Positions 17,348 to 26,330 of a stretch of DNA of 64,000 nucleotides are shown here, one piece after another. The position numbers were made by a program, and so were the translations under genes. The notes beneath the pieces were generated by a model that searched no databases, was not told the DNA's origin, and worked only from the letters and a program-made list of their open reading frames with translations. The first letter of the stretch is position 1. Every line of letters starts with the position of its first letter. Origin of the DNA: Deltaproteobacteria bacterium. GTDB lineage: Bacteria > UBA10199 > JADGCS01. The stretch is from contig JACKPK010000004.1 of assembly GCA_024233595.1 (NCBI GenBank), forward strand, positions 62,001 to 126,000, given 5' to 3'.

Positions 17348-17373
17348 TTCTCCGAAGCTTTAGCGAAGGAGAA
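17348..17373. repeat. Hairpin repeat TTCTCC...GGAGAA
   Basis: TTCTCC GAAGCTTTAGCGAA GGAGAA, with the CCGAAGCTTTAGCGAAGG core, lies 32 bases after the M16 stop. It is the first unit of the repeat cluster that fills 17316-17773, a stretch without genes. Confidence 0.6.
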
Positions 17374-17402
17374 AGCAACCCTGTATTTAATTGTATTGTG
17401 GA

Positions 17403-17523
17403 CTGCTTTGTCGTTTCACTCCTCGCAGTGACAAGAGTGTCATTGCGATCAGTCCGCCTACTCGTTCTCCGTAGTTCGTCTCAGACGAACGTAGGAGGAA
17501 GGCGGAGCTGAGAAGCAATCCAG
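17403..17523. repeat. CATTGCGAGG-type repeat carrying a nested hairpin module
   Basis: The minus-strand form of the CACTGCGAGGAGTGAAACGA module (17405-17436) is followed by GTCATTGCGA (17439-17448). The expected continuation, GAAGCAATCC, appears only at 17512-17521. Between them sits a hairpin with outer arms TCCGCCT (17453-17459)/AGGCGGA (17500-17506) and inner arms TTCGTCT (17475-17481)/AGACGAA (17483-17489). One repeat seems inserted into another. Confidence 0.65.
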
Positions 17524-17557
17524 CCTTTTGGGATTCGTGCCTGACGTCTAGGAGCTC

Positions 17558-17598
17558 GTTGTTAATGTGCCTAAGAGCTTAGGTGCCTAAGGGCTTAA
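17558..17598. repeat. CCTAAG/CTTAGG word cluster
   Basis: GTGCCTAAGAGCTTAGGTGC and then CTAAGGGCTTAAG repeat the same octamer-like words found at 1173-1200, 1739-1960 and 39124-39207. It runs straight into the GTAGTGG module. Confidence 0.65.
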
Positions 17599-17745
17599 GT
17601 AGTGGTCGCTCGTGAGCGACCATAATTTTGATACAATTTCCTTGGCCGTTCGCGCTGTGCCCGGGAAGACATTCTCGTATTCTCGAATTTCTTACAATCA
17701 CTCTTAATTATTCATTTTTAATTCTTCATTATTCACTAAAATTGC
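17598..17745. repeat. GTAGTGG/GGTCGCTC module with AT-rich tail
   Basis: TGGTCGCTC GT GAGCGACCA (17603-17622) equals the hairpin at 1692-1711. It is followed by TTGGCCGTTC (17642-17651). The segment near 17700-17745 is the reverse complement of the tail of the copy at 32793-32830 (TTTTAGTGAATAA, GAAGAATTAA). Modules are thus combined in different orders and orientations. Confidence 0.65.
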
Positions 17746-17773
17746 ATAACCCCTAACATCCCCCACCTAACAA

Positions 17774-18208
17774 TCAACGAACTCCCTCTTCCCAGTCCTG
17801 AAAGCGATCTAAGTCCTTTTGCACGGCTTTCATCACCCAGCTCAACACCGCAATGTCATCAAGCAGACCCAAAGAAAATAAAAAATCCGGGACAACATCC
17901 AAGGGCATCACAAAATACAAAACCGCGGTGAGCATAAGGACCAAACTGCGCCACGGCACAACCGTGTAGTCTCGTTTGGCGTAAGCTTTGAGTAGCCGCA
18001 AAAGAGTTTGGAATTGCTCGCGACCATTTTTAAAAAAACCACTGCCCTGCCGTTTGATTTTTTCGGCTGCCGCGCGCACCAAGGCCTGAACTTTTTTAGA
18101 ATCTTTTAAGTCCTTGGCCGCTTTGTTTTTGATTTCTTTAAAGCGAGAATGATTTTGAATCGGGTCATCCAAGGTTAATTGAATACGCTGTTTGCAAACC
18201 AGAAACAA
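17774..18208 (-). CDS. DUF1232 (YkvA-like) membrane protein
   Basis: 144 residues. The C-terminal half carries the DUF1232 signature VLYFVMPLDVVPDFLFSLGLLDDIAVLSW, a membrane-associated helical hairpin with conserved Pro-Leu-Asp and LDD. The N-terminal half is charged and helical with many Lys. The frame overlaps the 3' end of the aminotransferase gene by 44 bases and starts with TTG at 18208. The start is uncertain because no good ribosome site is visible and no ATG occurs in frame. Translation coupled to the upstream gene is likely. The family has no settled function. Confidence 0.75.
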   Translation of the reverse strand: MFLVCKQRIQLTLDDPIQNHSRFKEIKNKAAKDLKDSKKVQALVRAAAEKIKRQGSGFFKNGREQFQTLLRLLKAYAKRDYTVVPWRSLVLMLTAVLYFVMPLDVVPDFLFSLGLLDDIAVLSWVMKAVQKDLDRFQDWEEGVR

Positions 18209-19547
18209 GTCTGTCTACACCCTGTCGTAATTCCTCTGGACTGGCCGCACTATAAGCAAAACGAATCTCATCAGAACCGCTGCCTACAGGAGCTCCTTCA
18301 GGGTAAAACCCAGCCATAGGAGTCACAATGACCTCGTATTTTTCAATGAGCCAGCGCGCAAGTTCAACGGCATCCATGCCAGTTCTTTTTTGAAGGCCCG
18401 GCATTTTCAAACAAAAGACAAAGCCACTCTTAGGTTTAGGGCTTAACTGAAATAAATCTGGGTGTCCTGCTAATGCTGTCTGCAAGCCATCAAAAAGAAC
18501 ATCGCGGTTATTTCTATAAAAAGCACTCCGCTTTCTAGCTTGTGGCCACAAACCAACAAACTCGCCAGCATCATTGTACATCTGGCCGTTAAAACCAGCC
18601 AAAGACATGGCACTGTGAATCAATGATTGCGCTGCAAATGCCGCCACAACTTCGTTATAAAGAGGAAAGACCTGGCCATTAGCAAGTTTCCATTCATTGG
18701 GCACGTGCAACCATGCCACTCGCTCATCAGGCACGCCTATTTTAGAGGCCGAAAAAGCATGCATCACGATATTTTCTGGATCATTAGCTGCCATCAAGGC
18801 CGGATACTCTTCGCCTTCTTCCAATCGCAAATAACCATAAGGAGTGTCTTCTAAAATAAAAACCCCATTTCGCGCAGCAACCTCATACAAGGCATCACGA
18901 CGTTCTTGCGACAAGGTGATGCCAGAGGGGTTATCGCCATCGGGAACCAAGTAAATGAATGCACTGTGAAACCCTGTCTTTTTGGCCGTTTGGATCTGTT
19001 CCTCTAAATCGTGCGGAACCATGCCGTTTTCGTCTATGTTAACCGCAAAAGGACGCACGTTTTTAGCGTACTGCAAAGGTGATAAAACTCCCGCATAAGT
19101 TGGGCTTGGTGTGAATACAGACACTGCAATTCCAAGCTTATTATACATTTGAAGAAGCAAAGAGATCGCTTGTGTGTTTCCATTGGTTGGCAAAAGTCGG
19201 CCTGCACTCATTTGCACATTAAAATCGTTTTGATACCCTGCAAGAAAATCATCACGAATGGCTTGGTGACATTCACTACCTGTGTAGTTGCTCAAATATT
19301 GCTTGAGTTGAAACCTATTTTGAATGCCGGCAACAGAACCGCGAGCAGCCATACGCTCAATATGAGCAAACGCCAATTGATTGTATTCATCGCGATCATA
19401 AACTGCGGGGTTCGGTTTGCCACCTGCCAAACTAACAGGAGAACGCCCAAGAGCTCTTTGCTGCTGTTCTACTTGAGCAAGGTAGCGGGTGATAGAAACT
19501 GCTGAGGGAGCAAAGCCTTTTGGTGCTGAAACTAAACCGCCTGACAT
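18165..19547 (-). CDS. PLP-dependent class I/II aminotransferase
   Basis: 460 residues of a fold-type I aminotransferase. The PLP Lys is Lys269 in AFSASKIGVPDERV. Asp234 (ILEDTPYGYL), Tyr237 and Asn206 (DNPSG) are the usual cofactor contacts. It resembles the aminotransferase domain of MocR/2-aminoadipate-transaminase-like proteins but has no N-terminal wHTH. The N-terminal extension contains AGGKPNPAVYDRDEYN. The ATG at 19547 has AAGG eight bases upstream. Substrate is not predictable from the sequence alone. It is followed, with overlap, by the DUF1232 gene. Confidence 0.85.
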   Translation of the reverse strand: MSGGLVSAPKGFAPSAVSITRYLAQVEQQQRALGRSPVSLAGGKPNPAVYDRDEYNQLAFAHIERMAARGSVAGIQNRFQLKQYLSNYTGSECHQAIRDDFLAGYQNDFNVQMSAGRLLPTNGNTQAISLLLQMYNKLGIAVSVFTPSPTYAGVLSPLQYAKNVRPFAVNIDENGMVPHDLEEQIQTAKKTGFHSAFIYLVPDGDNPSGITLSQERRDALYEVAARNGVFILEDTPYGYLRLEEGEEYPALMAANDPENIVMHAFSASKIGVPDERVAWLHVPNEWKLANGQVFPLYNEVVAAFAAQSLIHSAMSLAGFNGQMYNDAGEFVGLWPQARKRSAFYRNNRDVLFDGLQTALAGHPDLFQLSPKPKSGFVFCLKMPGLQKRTGMDAVELARWLIEKYEVIVTPMAGFYPEGAPVGSGSDEIRFAYSAASPEELRQGVDRLVSGLQTAYSINLG

Positions 19548-19627
19548 AATGAAACCTTTCGATTGCGTTAAATAAACCCAGCGCCCTATCGAAGATTTCA
19601 GTCAGAAAATCAATACCCCCCACCAAA

Positions 19628-20455
19628 TCACAGACTTTTCTCCACCACCGCAAAGTAAATGGGCCCTAAGCCCTGCGCCTGATCCGGCAAGGCAATCCAG
19701 CCCAAATCCGTTGGTTCTCCCTTTTCAGGCTGTGCAAAATCACCACTTTGGGCATTGGGTTTTCGTTTCAGAAGCCTCGCCACAACCATGTCGTTTTCTA
19801 AAGGAGAAATCGAGCAAGTCGAGTACACAAGCCGTCCGCCTGGCTTAAGAGCCAAAAAAGCACTCGCCAATAAAGCGTACTGACGCTTGGCTAAACTTTT
19901 AGAACGCGAAGCGCTCCATTTGCTAAGTTCCTTGTCGTCATGCAAAACATGACGCTCACCAGAACAAGGAGCGTCGACAAGAATACGGTCAAAGACCTCA
20001 GCTTGGTGCAGACCGTAACGAGACCCATCAAAATTGGTGAGAGTGACCTTATCTAAAATAGAGGCTGGCACATACTCTTTTAACACGCGACGCAGTTTAA
20101 AAAAACGCGACCGAGAAACTTCGTTTAAAGTCAAACACTGTGGCGCACGTGTTTGCTCTAGAATCAAAAGTGACTTACCACCGGGGGCAGCACACAAATC
20201 CAATACCTGATGATCAGAACAAAGCTGCAAGGCAAGCACAGGATACAGCGAGGCTTCATCCATACTATAAATGGGATTGAGATCAGAGTCCTCTTTGGCA
20301 AAACCATTGGGTCGTTCAAAATGAAGCTTGGGAGCAAGCAATGCTGTTTTTAAACCTGCCCACCGCTCTCCCCACACTTCTTGATAATGAGCTTCAAAAC
20401 CTTCTTTGCCTTTTTGCTTCTTCATGATTCTGTTTTTATAAAGTGAATGACTCAC
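19628..20455 (-). CDS. RNA cytosine-C5 methyltransferase (RsmB/NSUN family)
   Basis: An S-adenosylmethionine-dependent RNA m5C methyltransferase. Motif I is DLCAAPGGKS (86-95), the two catalytic cysteines are in DAPCSGERH (Cys164) and YSTCSISPLEND (Cys214), and motif FDRILVDAP precedes the first. At 275 residues it lacks an N-terminal NusB-like or C-terminal PUA domain, so it is closer in size to NSUN4-like enzymes. The RNA target is not clear. The start may be GTG 20455, overlapping the upstream gene by 20 bases, or ATG 20425; neither has a strong ribosome site. It probably forms an operon with the beta-CASP nuclease gene. Confidence 0.85.
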   Translation of the reverse strand: MSHSLYKNRIMKKQKGKEGFEAHYQEVWGERWAGLKTALLAPKLHFERPNGFAKEDSDLNPIYSMDEASLYPVLALQLCSDHQVLDLCAAPGGKSLLILEQTRAPQCLTLNEVSRSRFFKLRRVLKEYVPASILDKVTLTNFDGSRYGLHQAEVFDRILVDAPCSGERHVLHDDKELSKWSASRSKSLAKRQYALLASAFLALKPGGRLVYSTCSISPLENDMVVARLLKRKPNAQSGDFAQPEKGEPTDLGWIALPDQAQGLGPIYFAVVEKSL

Positions 20456-21797
20456 CCAATTTGGGGATCACCACTTGATCCCAATTGAACTCATCTTGCA
20501 AACGCAAGCGCAGGTGATCTTGCGCGCCTGGTTCCCCATGCACAATGAAAACTTTTTTAGGGTTCATTTTGGCTTCTTTGATCCAATTAATGATATCTGG
20601 GTAATCCGCGTGCGCTGATAAGTTATCGATAAGAGCCACCTCGGCGCGAATAGGAACATAAGCACCGTGAATTTTAATTTCTTTAGCCCCTTGCAACATA
20701 GCCTGACCACGGGTTCCCGCAGCCTGGTAACCAACAAATAAAATCGTATTTTTGGGATCACCACCAAAATGTTTGATGTGATGAATAACACGCCCACCAG
20801 TAGCCATGCCACTGCCAGCGACAATGATCATGGGTTCAGATTTTGCGTTAAGAGCAATGGAAGCCTCCGTGTCTTTTACAAAATGCACATCGCTATTGAT
20901 GTCTTGGCATTCAGCTTCGCTGAGCAAATGATCTTCGGGATGCTGACAAAAAAGCTTGGTCGCGCTGGTTGCCATGGGGCTATTCAAATAAATAGGCACA
21001 CGTGGAATTTTGTTTTGCTTACGCAATTGGGTTAGCAGATAAAGAATCGATTGTGTCCTGCCCACAGCAAAAGACGGGATAATGAGCACACCGCCACGCT
21101 TTATTGTGCGGTTCACAACAGCTGCCAGTTCTTCCATAGGGTCATCCTCATCGTGCTTGCGATCACCATAAGTGGATTCAATGAGCAGGTAATCAGTTTG
21201 GCAAAGCGCTTCGGGAGGCTTCATTAAAAAATCATTCAAACGCCCCACATCCCCGCTAAACACAATGCGTTTGCCTTGATAATCAACCTGCACATAAGAA
21301 GCGCCTAAAATATGACCAACACGATGAAAGGTGACTTTACAACCGGGAAACAATTCAAACTCTTCATTATAAGGTTTGGGTTTAAAATAATTCAAAGAGG
21401 CTTTTGCTTCTTCTAAAGTGTAAAGCGGCAAAGCTGGATGGTGTTTGCTAAATTTATGCTTGTTGGCAAAGCGCGCTTCTTCTTCTTGAATATAACCCGC
21501 GTCTGGCAAAAGAATTTTACAAAGATCCAAGGTGCCCGGGGTTGTATAAATGGGTCCTTTAAATCCTTTCTTAACCACTAAGGGAACATAGCCACTGTGG
21601 TCCAAATGCGCGTGTGTTAAAACAATGGCTGTTAGATTTTTAGGATCTAACTCGGGATTAGCGCGATTGCGTAAGCGTAATTCTTTAAGACCTTGAAACA
21701 AACCACAATCAAAAAGAACCTGATGCTCGTCATCGAAGTTCACCAAAAACTTAGAACCCGTGACACCTTGGGCCGCACCTAAAAAAGTAATATCCAT
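20436..21797 (-). CDS. Metallo-beta-lactamase/beta-CASP ribonuclease
   Basis: 453 residues, full length for bacterial homologues of CPSF73/Ysh1. The zinc motif HAHLDHSG is at residues 62-69. Other landmarks are FSGDVGRLND, LIESTYGDRKHDE, the beta-CASP FAVGRTQSILYLL, and the C-terminal zinc/Asp part with NLSAHADYPDII and VFIVHGEPGAQDHLR. Such enzymes cut or trim RNA, with two bound zinc ions. GGAG lies six bases before ATG 21797. Next to the RNA methyltransferase gene it suggests a small RNA-processing operon. Confidence 0.9.
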   Translation of the reverse strand: MDITFLGAAQGVTGSKFLVNFDDEHQVLFDCGLFQGLKELRLRNRANPELDPKNLTAIVLTHAHLDHSGYVPLVVKKGFKGPIYTTPGTLDLCKILLPDAGYIQEEEARFANKHKFSKHHPALPLYTLEEAKASLNYFKPKPYNEEFELFPGCKVTFHRVGHILGASYVQVDYQGKRIVFSGDVGRLNDFLMKPPEALCQTDYLLIESTYGDRKHDEDDPMEELAAVVNRTIKRGGVLIIPSFAVGRTQSILYLLTQLRKQNKIPRVPIYLNSPMATSATKLFCQHPEDHLLSEAECQDINSDVHFVKDTEASIALNAKSEPMIIVAGSGMATGGRVIHHIKHFGGDPKNTILFVGYQAAGTRGQAMLQGAKEIKIHGAYVPIRAEVALIDNLSAHADYPDIINWIKEAKMNPKKVFIVHGEPGAQDHLRLRLQDEFNWDQVVIPKLGESFTL

Positions 21798-23874
21798 GAA
21801 TGCTCCTCACTAGAGCGTGAATTTAACGCAGAGAAAAAAAGAATCAATAGGAGAATTAAAGAAAGGAAAGATCAAATAGAACTACTTCATTTACTCAGAG
21901 AAGCGACCGCTTCTGTAAGGCCTGACCACCCCTCATGCATCTGTCTAAATAAAGACTTTACATCCAAAGGATACGCGTAACCATTTCTTTAAACCGAAAG
22001 CATGTTAATCTGGCTTATCATGTCTTTATAATCAATAACCTTGCTCTAGGTCAAAGGAAGATCGCAAGACACATTTGAATTCAAATGCAAAATATCAGCA
22101 ATCTGCTCCCCTTTTTTCACTCGGTATGATCCCGCATGAGCAACATCATGAGATAAACACATAAACGGAGTATAAGATACCCTATACTATCGGAAGGAAT
22201 CGATTTAGAGGGGGCTTGTACGCTGCTATGGGCAGTGGTTCGATTCTAAAAACTCAAGGCATTGCTTGATTGCCTAATTCTAGGTGAGAAAAATGCGCTG
22301 CATGATCCTTGGAAAAGCTTTGCACTTCATGATTTAGTTATCATGAACAAAAAGGCGTTCTCTTTAGCAACCAATAATCTTTATAGCTTCCCAAAACTTT
22401 TTTGTATGGCATCCAATCAATCACAACGGCATAATCACAACAAAAGCATAGCCTCTCCATAGGAGCCAAAATTTTGCTGCATAGTTGTTTGCTCGCATGA
22501 AGACATCACGCACAAATGCATCTGATGATGTTCGCACCATTGGACTAGCATGGGTCATCATTTCATTCAGCAAAACATCAAATGAGGGTACGGGCCGTAA
22601 GACGGCTTTGTTATCCCAACAACAAAATTTAAGGAATGACGTTGAACGCCAACCAATTATCTAATCTATCGGGACAAGGTCTCTGCCCAGTGATTCAACT
22701 TCTCTTAAGGCATCCATTTTTTCACGCAGGGCTTTGGCGTTTCATTCATATGATTTTCGACGAAGATAAACCTAGCTCATCATGAGGAGCAGTTGCTGCG
22801 GAAAACTTTCCTCCTGATTGACGGAATGGCACAGCAACATGACAGGCACATTTGAAAACCTCAGAAGCTGCCAAGGCCTGAACCTAACTGGTGCAAAAGA
22901 TACCATTAGAAATTCTCCAAATCAGTGTTTAACTTTTAACGCCTTCCACAATTTGGGAAAAGATTCATTATAGTAATAAATTACAATGTCATCAGCCATT
23001 TGCCCAGATTTTTTCTGAACGGCTGGTTGATTTGCACCAGACTGCCTTCTTGAGTGACTCTGATACACCTGCGGGTATCTCACCCAAAATAATTCCTTCT
23101 AAGATTTTTCGGCGCACTAGTGTTTTATGTACGGATAGAATTTAGGCAACACCTAAACTTGATAAGATTTCTTTTTTCTCTCCACCCAATAAAAATCTGG
23201 GAAAACAACATGATTCTTTTCTCCAGATTTCTACTTTCCTGAAAAATAAGTGTTTTGATGATTTCGCAGGCCAGGTAATCCTGATAACGCTGTGGGGTTA
23301 AGAGTCACGCAATTCGGAACTACGATCTAAAAGCTCAGAAAAGTCGCGCGAACTCATGAATTTTTGTTTTTCTTCTGATTGTTTAACCCAAATGATCTGC
23401 AAAATGACTGAGCATGTACAAAGACAAGCCTTCCGACGAACTCTTTGCGCAAAACCTTTTGCCAAAGCCTGCATTTTTCTTTAAACCTGATTGCCGGTTT
23501 TCTAAGACTATGGATCTTTCTACTCCAGGTTGTGACATAGTTAAGCCGGTTTCGTACAGCCAGGTCAATAACTCGATCGATGAAAGCCCGACCAGTTAAG
23601 CCCGTAGGGAATGATCTGTGCTCGGATTCAAATATCATTCGGATTGCGAACAATCAGATGCCTTTGCTAACGCCCACCTCTGTTGAAATTAAGCGACTCG
23701 CTTTCACCAATAGAAAGAGCCTTTGCTGTTCTATAAGAAAGCAATGTCAGCCCAGATTCCGCGGGTTTAAAAAGCGGGCTTTTAGGATAAACATAAGCAT
23801 CAAATACTTTACCCAAATTTGAATTGATTTTTAAATTCACGAAGATCTTATCGGCAACACCATAGAAATGTTGC
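21798..23874. other. Two kilobases without an intact gene
   Basis: The longest gene-free stretch of the window. The minus strand contains several protein-like fragments in changing frames (see the pseudogene entry). 21798-22190 shows nothing I can interpret. Open frames of 60-99 codons exist on both strands but none has a good ribosome site or family motif. Confidence 0.5.
22190..23850 (-). pseudogene. Heavily decayed protein gene, family not identified
   Basis: Reading the minus strand gives protein-like pieces broken by stops and frame changes. In order from 23850 downward: NLGKVFDAYVYPKSP followed by TLLSYRTAKALSIGES; AFIDRVIDLAVRN; DYLACEIIKTLIFQESRN; RRKILEGIILGEIPAGVSES; AKALREKMDALREVESLG; and FDVLLNEMMTHASPMVRTSS followed by DAFVRDVFMRANNYAAKFW. 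These have normal amino acid composition and sit in the same order on one strand, as expected of one gene of some 500 codons that has been inactive for a long time. The piece around LACEIIKT faintly recalls a RasGEF helix, but this is too weak to name. Boundaries are approximate. Confidence 0.5.
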
Positions 23875-25272
23875 TTATTTTTTTAATACAAATTTATACA
23901 GCTGGCCCTTACGCTTGACCTCTAAAACCATGAGCTCGCCGCCCTTAACCTTGGCAAATCGCTTGCGAAAATCTTTTAAGGACGAGATTTTGGAATCATT
24001 GAAGCGTGTGATCACATCGCCGTCTTTCATCCCCATCACATCAGCACTGGAATTCTTATGAACCTTGGTCACCACCACGCCTTTGTCATCAAGCTTATCG
24101 TCTGTTTCGATATCACGCACATCGATACCCAAAACCATTTTACTTGTCGGCAAGGTATTTAACGGGAAGGCAAAAGCTTTGTTCGGGTTGTCTAAATCTC
24201 CCAAAGTGACTTGTTTTTCTAATTCTTTGCCTGCTCGCAAAATTGTTAACACAACCTTAGAACCTGGCTTTCTCAAAGCAATCGCATACGGCAATGCGCG
24301 TTTATCCGAGACCTTTTTGCCTTCAAAACGCAAAATCAAATCCCCCGGTAAAATCCCAGACTCGCCAGCAGGCCCTTCTGGGGCCACTTCCATGACCAAC
24401 ACCGCTTTCTTCAAAGCAAAAGCTTCTTTTTCCTCAGGCTGCAAATCACGCACAGTCACGCCCAACCAACCACGAGTCACGCGCCCATTTTGAATGAGTT
24501 CGTTCATGACACTTTTAATGACTTTAGCTGGGATCGCAAAACCCAAGCCTTGGCCTAAGCCAATCATAGCTGAAGCCATGCCCAACACTTCACCATCCAT
24601 GTTCAAAAGCGGTCCCCCTGAATTTCCAGGATTGATCGACGCATCCGTTTGAATAAAATCATCCCAGGGTCCAGCCCCCAACACCCGGCCTTTTGCCGAA
24701 ATGATCCCTGCCGTGACTGTTTGCTGCAAACCAAAAGGATTACCAATGGCCAACACCCAATCCCCCACGCGCGCTTTATCGGAATCAGCAAACTGCAAGG
24801 GTTCGTACTTGCGATTGGCCGTGAGCTTGAGAACCGCTAAATCCAAACGCTTATCGACACCCACCACCTTGGTCAAAACACGCGTGCCATCTTGCAAAAC
24901 CGCATGCACATCATCTGCACCGGCAATGGTGTGATAAGCTGTTAAGACCTTGCCATCTTCCGAAATGATAAAGCCTGATCCCAACGCGTTTTGCCCTTCG
25001 CTTTGTCGGTTCAGATTTTCGCGCTGCTGTAAAAAACCTTTGTAGGCTTCTTGGTATGATTCGCTTTGGTGATCGCTCGCATTTTTGGATCGCAAACTTT
25101 TGGTGGTGTAAATGTTCACAACCGAAGAAGAAGCGTCTTCAATGATTTTCGCAAAGCCCTCCGGCTTACCCGTTAAGGACAAAGAAATCGCTTGAGAAGA
25201 AAAAGGAAACGCCAAAACGAATAGGAACAAAATCAAAAAAATGCTGCGGATGTGAAAGGTCTTAAACGACAT
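23875..25272 (-). CDS. Periplasmic serine protease, DegP/HtrA (Do) family
   Basis: 465 residues: signal peptide (IFLILFLFVLAFPFSSQA), trypsin-like domain and two PDZ domains. The catalytic triad is His114 (TAYHTIAG), Asp144 (KRLDLAVLKL) and Ser218 (INPGNSGGP). The usual TNNHV context of the His is changed to TAYHT. PDZ1 spans about residues 265-350 (RGWLGVTVRDLQPEE) and PDZ2 about 365-460 (SADVMGMKDGDVITRFN). It degrades or refolds misfolded envelope proteins. GGGG lies five bases before the start. A TTGACA box occurs at 25354-25359 on the minus strand, but without a convincing -10. The decayed gene lies just downstream. Confidence 0.92.
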   Translation of the reverse strand: MSFKTFHIRSIFLILFLFVLAFPFSSQAISLSLTGKPEGFAKIIEDASSSVVNIYTTKSLRSKNASDHQSESYQEAYKGFLQQRENLNRQSEGQNALGSGFIISEDGKVLTAYHTIAGADDVHAVLQDGTRVLTKVVGVDKRLDLAVLKLTANRKYEPLQFADSDKARVGDWVLAIGNPFGLQQTVTAGIISAKGRVLGAGPWDDFIQTDASINPGNSGGPLLNMDGEVLGMASAMIGLGQGLGFAIPAKVIKSVMNELIQNGRVTRGWLGVTVRDLQPEEKEAFALKKAVLVMEVAPEGPAGESGILPGDLILRFEGKKVSDKRALPYAIALRKPGSKVVLTILRAGKELEKQVTLGDLDNPNKAFAFPLNTLPTSKMVLGIDVRDIETDDKLDDKGVVVTKVHKNSSADVMGMKDGDVITRFNDSKISSLKDFRKRFAKVKGGELMVLEVKRKGQLYKFVLKK

Positions 25273-25472
25273 GTTTTACCCCAAAGCGCTCTGGATTTAT
25301 GATTCAGCGCATTATTAAAAATCGTGGAATTACCTATGTTTAGATGCATCCTTTGTCAACTTGACCTAAAAAGCCAATTCGCACGGCACTTTGAAGAAAC
25401 ATCCAAGGCCCTTTGGCCGATAAACACCATAGATTCTAAATTGTTGGATTTTTAGAAAAACAAGGAAAGCCC

Positions 25473-26282
25473 ATGAGATCATCTCCTTATTTTAAAAACT
25501 TTTTCAAAATGATTGCCGTGTTTGCGATTGCGATCACCGTTTTGAACTGCGGATCGGCAAGCAATTCAACAAATCAAAGCAGCAACAACACATCATCCAC
25601 TTCGACAACAGACAGCAGCCAATCATCAAACTCATCCTCATTCACTAGCAATGTCACCATGAATTTCTTCCTGAGTCTTCTCATTGATGCCGAAGACAGT
25701 GACTTGGATTTAAACATTGAACTTCCCGAGTCTTACAGTTGGCCACTCAAAGCCATCAGTGGAGGCAGCCTACAAGCCCGTGCTCAAGATTTTCCCACCG
25801 TTGTTTATCGTGTTTGCGCTCCCGACACCACCACCACAGGTTGCGACACCATCAACGATTCACTTGGTGGTTTAGATGTCGACATTGTGATTGATTCCTG
25901 CGGCCGCTTGGTTGCTGATTCTCAGTGCGGTTCAACAGACACAACTCTTTTTAGTGGCACCCTGACTGAATCAGGAGGCCTGCTCATTAAAAGCATCAGC
26001 ATCCGCATGCGCGCTTTTTTGGTCACCGATGAAGGCAACGGTTACAAGGCCGATGTCACCGACGAAGGTCTTTTGGTGATGAACCGCTTGCTCATCACTC
26101 TCACCACAGGAACCGCCACCCGCGGCTCTTTAAGTGGCACAGGAGAAGCGCTGTCGCAATCTGGCGATGCCACCTTGGTTTCGGTTGGCACCATTGGCTC
26201 CTCAACACCGGAGCTTGGTGGATCGGACTTTTTATCCACGCTCGAGGTGAACTTTTCGGAAAATCTTTTTGATTACCTCTAG
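25473..26282 (+). CDS. Putative lipoprotein of unknown function
   Basis: 269 residues. The N-terminus has a hydrophobic stretch (MIAVFAIAITVLNC) ending in Cys, followed by a Ser/Thr/Asn-rich linker of about 35 residues. This is the plan of a lipoprotein, but the residue before the Cys is Asn, which signal peptidase II sites rarely have. The folded part has many beta strands and two or three further Cys (VCAPDTTTTGCDTI, DSCGRL). AGGA lies before ATG 25473. It is divergent from degP and upstream of the MATE gene. No family recognised. Confidence 0.65.
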   Translation: MRSSPYFKNFFKMIAVFAIAITVLNCGSASNSTNQSSNNTSSTSTTDSSQSSNSSSFTSNVTMNFFLSLLIDAEDSDLDLNIELPESYSWPLKAISGGSLQARAQDFPTVVYRVCAPDTTTTGCDTINDSLGGLDVDIVIDSCGRLVADSQCGSTDTTLFSGTLTESGGLLIKSISIRMRAFLVTDEGNGYKADVTDEGLLVMNRLLITLTTGTATRGSLSGTGEALSQSGDATLVSVGTIGSSTPELGGSDFLSTLEVNFSENLFDYL

Positions 26283-26330
26283 GCTTTTCGATTATCTTTC
26301 CGGTCGTATTCATCGAATCAGGAAACATTT

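Noticed and set aside
17558..17745. CRISPR-like appearance of the repeated CCTAAG words
   Set aside because: Units are short, irregularly spaced and palindromic, with no spacers of constant length and no cas genes.
22262..22462. 66-codon plus-strand frame in the decayed region
   Set aside because: No ribosome site or family motif, and it lies opposite the minus-strand pseudogene fragments.
23230..23350. Weak resemblance of a pseudogene fragment to a RasGEF helix
   Set aside because: Only one helix-like stretch matches by eye and neighbouring conserved parts are missing; too weak to name the family.
25331..25359. Sigma-70 promoter of the degP-like gene
   Set aside because: A perfect TTGACA is present on the minus strand, but the sequence 17 bases away (TAGGTA) is a poor -10 box.
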